Source: Nitrosospira multiformis
Lineage (GTDB): Bacteria; Pseudomonadota; Gammaproteobacteria; Burkholderiales; Nitrosomonadaceae
Assembly (NCBI GenBank): GCA_017306155.1
Contig: JAFKJB010000013.1
Coordinates: 1-64,000 of the forward strand
Reading direction: 5' to 3'
DNA length: 64,000 nucleotides
Made by a program: the position numbers and the translations under genes. Below are positions 61,866-64,000 of this stretch, piece by piece. Below the pieces are notes generated by a model. That model saw nothing but the letters and a program-made list of their open reading frames with translations. It was not told the origin of the DNA and ran no database searches. How positions within the stretch are numbered: the stretch's first letter is position 1; every line of letters begins with the position of its first letter.

Positions 61866-64000
61866 TCAGTCAGCTTGAGTAACTGGTGATGCGTTCATCG
61901 TCTCACGGCGTCGATTCACCCATCTCCAGCATGCCCATGTGATAACGATTATGATCGCAGCAACGGCAACCAATGCGGTAAACGCGGGCAGGTCAGGTTT
62001 CTGGATAGCGGCAGCCAGCTGATCCGTAAAAACGGATATGCCGGTTATCCCTGGCAGCAAACCTATTGCGCTTCCCAGCATGAAATCCCGGAAACGGATC
62101 CGTGACGCTCCTGCAACGAGATTGATGACCGTGAATGGGGCGAGCGGTAGAATCCTGAGAGTGATGATAGTCATCAGACCGCGCCGGGCCAGGCGTTTAT
62201 TCAGTTCCCTGATTTTTCTTCCGGCAAAGCGCCAAACTGTATGGCGTCCTACCAGATGGCCGATACCGTAGCTGGAAGCCCCACTCAATAGCGCCCCCGT
62301 CATCGAATAGAGAAAACCGTACCAGGGGCCAAATACCAGCGCACATACCACAATAAGCACAGTGAGTGGAAATGCAACCAGGCCACCTAGAAGAAATATG
62401 GCGAGCGTAATGAATGGAGCAGTTGGGGCGCGCTCGAATTCAGCGGCAAGCGTTACCAGGGTACTGATGTCTATCCATTCCTTGAGCGGCGACCAGCGCC
62501 ATGCGGCCGCGAGCGCCACTACACTGACCAGTATCGATACGATAAGACCGATGTGACTTCGCGCAGGGGCGCGTTCTCCCTCGGGAATAAGCTTCGCCAT
62601 CAGCAGGCTTGCATCGAGCGGCTTGTCCGGATCCACGATATCCTCGTCCGGCACCAGGGCATCCACATCGGCATCGACCCGAAACCGCCACGGACGTAAG
62701 GTACGGCCATGACCTCGCAACACTTCGATCGTATGTATCAGCGACCCTTCCTGGGCGAGGCGCTCTTCGATTTTATCAGCCTCCATGTCTAAATGTTCGG
62801 CAAGCAGACGGGTTCTAAAACCCGCTATTGCCCGGCCTATATCCTCTCTGCCATTCGCTTCAAGCATAAGATCGCATTCGGTATCCAGTCCCATGGAGCG
62901 ATTATTGAGATTGGCCGATCCGATACGCAGCCGCTCATCGTCAATGATGATGACCTTGGAGTGGACATTGACGCACTCGTTGACAAGCCGGGGTATGCAC
63001 GGCTCGTAAAGGGCCAGGCGGTGGTGCCGATCTGCGGCGACCAGGCGCTTGAGCAAGCGCTCGCGCAGTACATCCATTGTGTATTGCGATAGCCAGCCGA
63101 CTGTCTGTTCCGCCAGCAGCATGACGACTTCCGGTCCGTGCTCTTCCTCCAGTCGCCGAACCAGTGCATCCGCTACGATGTGGGTAGTAAAATACTGCGC
63201 TTCGATATAGATGTTATCGCGCGCGGAGGCGATCAGATCCAGCACCAGCCGTTCCACCTCACGCACTTCTTTCTGGTTTTCATATTCGGGAACAGTGCGG
63301 GCGATTGCGACCTCGATGTTCTCAACGTCAGGTGCAAGATAATCCGGCCAGCAGTTTTGCTCTCTCCTGACCCTGGGAGCAGAAAGTTTCTGTCCCGTTG
63401 CAAGAAACCACCGCTCACGCGCCAATTCTCCCAGTGCGGTTGCGATCGGGCCGGAAACCATCATCTGGATATCGTGATAGGGCTGGGGTATGGGTTCTGT
63501 CAGCAGATCCCTGCGGCGCTCGTCACACGCCGCGTGCTCAGTGGTGTCCCAGCGACCCAGCGTCAGATCCAGCCCACCCACAAACGCCACCTGGTCATCG
63601 ACCACCACGACTTTCTGGTGATGCGAGGCTCCGGCGGGATGGTGATCATCAAGATGAAAATGTAAGCGTCGGTGGCCATTCCATCGTTGTTTATAAAGAG
63701 GAAGCCATTCGCGGTCTGATGCAAATAGCATAATAAAATCCCAGTCGAGGACATGAACGTGGAGATTTCTGTTACGCTTGACCAGGCTGTTGAGGAAGTC
63801 ACCGAGGGTGATAGGCCAGTCATCGGGTTCCTCATCCCGTACCAGTTTCAACCTGCTGTCGATGTCCCAGGCCATGATCAATATGGAACGGCGGGCGTAT
63901 TTTACCGTTTCCCGGAAAGCACGAAAAAAATCCGCTCCATCAACGATAAAAGCAGCCTTGTCCGCGTTTTCGATGCGCCAGCAGTTATTCCTCGGCTTCA
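61866..64000 (-). CDS. Phospholipase D-like / VTT (DedA-related) fusion protein, 5' end outside window
   Basis: The frame is open to the window edge and continues N-terminally past the ATG at 63881 (NCWRIENADKAAFIVDGADF), so the gene is cut; at least 711 residues are present. Two HKD motifs are seen: ASHHQKVVVVDD and NVHSKVIIIDDERLRIGSA, forming one phospholipase D active site. The C-terminal ~230 residues are a membrane domain of the SNARE-associated/VTT (DedA) type (FPLTVLIVVCALVFGPWYGF, ILPLAPFTVINLVAGAS). Similar proteins are thought to act on membrane phospholipids, in synthesis or translocation. Confidence 0.92.
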   Translation of the reverse strand, partial: KPRNNCWRIENADKAAFIVDGADFFRAFRETVKYARRSILIMAWDIDSRLKLVRDEEPDDWPITLGDFLNSLVKRNRNLHVHVLDWDFIMLFASDREWLPLYKQRWNGHRRLHFHLDDHHPAGASHHQKVVVVDDQVAFVGGLDLTLGRWDTTEHAACDERRRDLLTEPIPQPYHDIQMMVSGPIATALGELARERWFLATGQKLSAPRVRREQNCWPDYLAPDVENIEVAIARTVPEYENQKEVREVERLVLDLIASARDNIYIEAQYFTTHIVADALVRRLEEEHGPEVVMLLAEQTVGWLSQYTMDVLRERLLKRLVAADRHHRLALYEPCIPRLVNECVNVHSKVIIIDDERLRIGSANLNNRSMGLDTECDLMLEANGREDIGRAIAGFRTRLLAEHLDMEADKIEERLAQEGSLIHTIEVLRGHGRTLRPWRFRVDADVDALVPDEDIVDPDKPLDASLLMAKLIPEGERAPARSHIGLIVSILVSVVALAAAWRWSPLKEWIDISTLVTLAAEFERAPTAPFITLAIFLLGGLVAFPLTVLIVVCALVFGPWYGFLYSMTGALLSGASSYGIGHLVGRHTVWRFAGRKIRELNKRLARRGLMTIITLRILPLAPFTVINLVAGASRIRFRDFMLGSAIGLLPGITGISVFTDQLAAAIQKPDLPAFTALVAVAAIIIVITWACWRWVNRRRETMNASPVTQAD

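Overview
The window looks like chromosome of a Gram-negative betaproteobacterium, most likely a Nitrosospira-type member of the Nitrosomonadaceae. This is inferred from the general flavour of the proteins: a BamC lipoprotein next to dapA, a PEP-CTERM exported protein, a LapD-like receptor, AlaA-Hom-ThrC order and moderate GC. No ammonia-oxidation gene or rRNA is present to prove it. No tRNA, rRNA or CRISPR array was seen.

Left part (1-17.4 kb). An IS5-family right end opens the window. It is followed by a DUF2383 protein, a zinc-type dehydrogenase and an FMN reductase. A 6.4-kb defence operon (4540-10889) encodes a beta-class adenine methyltransferase, an antitoxin, a RelE/ParE toxin and a type III Res-like helicase-nuclease. 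All four genes are overlapping or nearly so, with the toxin-antitoxin pair sitting between mod and res. Next, on the minus strand, come a class I aldolase-CrcB-DUF190 operon, a two-EF-hand membrane protein and a LapD-like c-di-GMP receptor with degenerate GGDEF and EAL sites.

Middle (17.6-40.3 kb). An HDAC-family deacetylase precedes a signalling operon made of a membrane-anchored amide/urea-type binding protein, a 1400-residue hybrid kinase and a REC-EAL phosphodiesterase. Amino-acid genes follow (alaA, hom, thrC), then a C26 amidohydrolase, a GCS2 ligase, a Kef-type antiporter, bifunctional putA and an acyltransferase.

Rearranged zone (40.3-45.7 kb). A 116-bp copy of the 3' end of nadC abuts a truncated IS5 transposase. 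About 2.6 kb further on lies a frameshifted copy of the clpB middle region. Intact nadC and clpB lie just downstream in the same orientation, which suggests a decayed tandem duplication. A phytase-like PEP-CTERM protein and an endonuclease/exonuclease/phosphatase protein lie in this zone.

Right part (45.7-64 kb). Housekeeping genes come first: an FMN glutamate synthase, clpB with a sigma-32 promoter, dapA, bamC and an OsmC protein. They are followed by a thioredoxin-like/NhaA fusion and a DUF1624 membrane protein. From 57.0 to 60.6 kb there is a phage-like control region. An XRE repressor gene is flanked by two promoter-operator regions, each with three tandem CAAG-N5-CTTG sites. In each region one site fills the spacer of a TTGACA-N17 promoter, directed outward to the left and to the right. 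Small accessory genes, including an EexN-like lipoprotein, surround it. The window ends with an exonuclease-like protein and a PLD-VTT membrane protein cut by the window edge.
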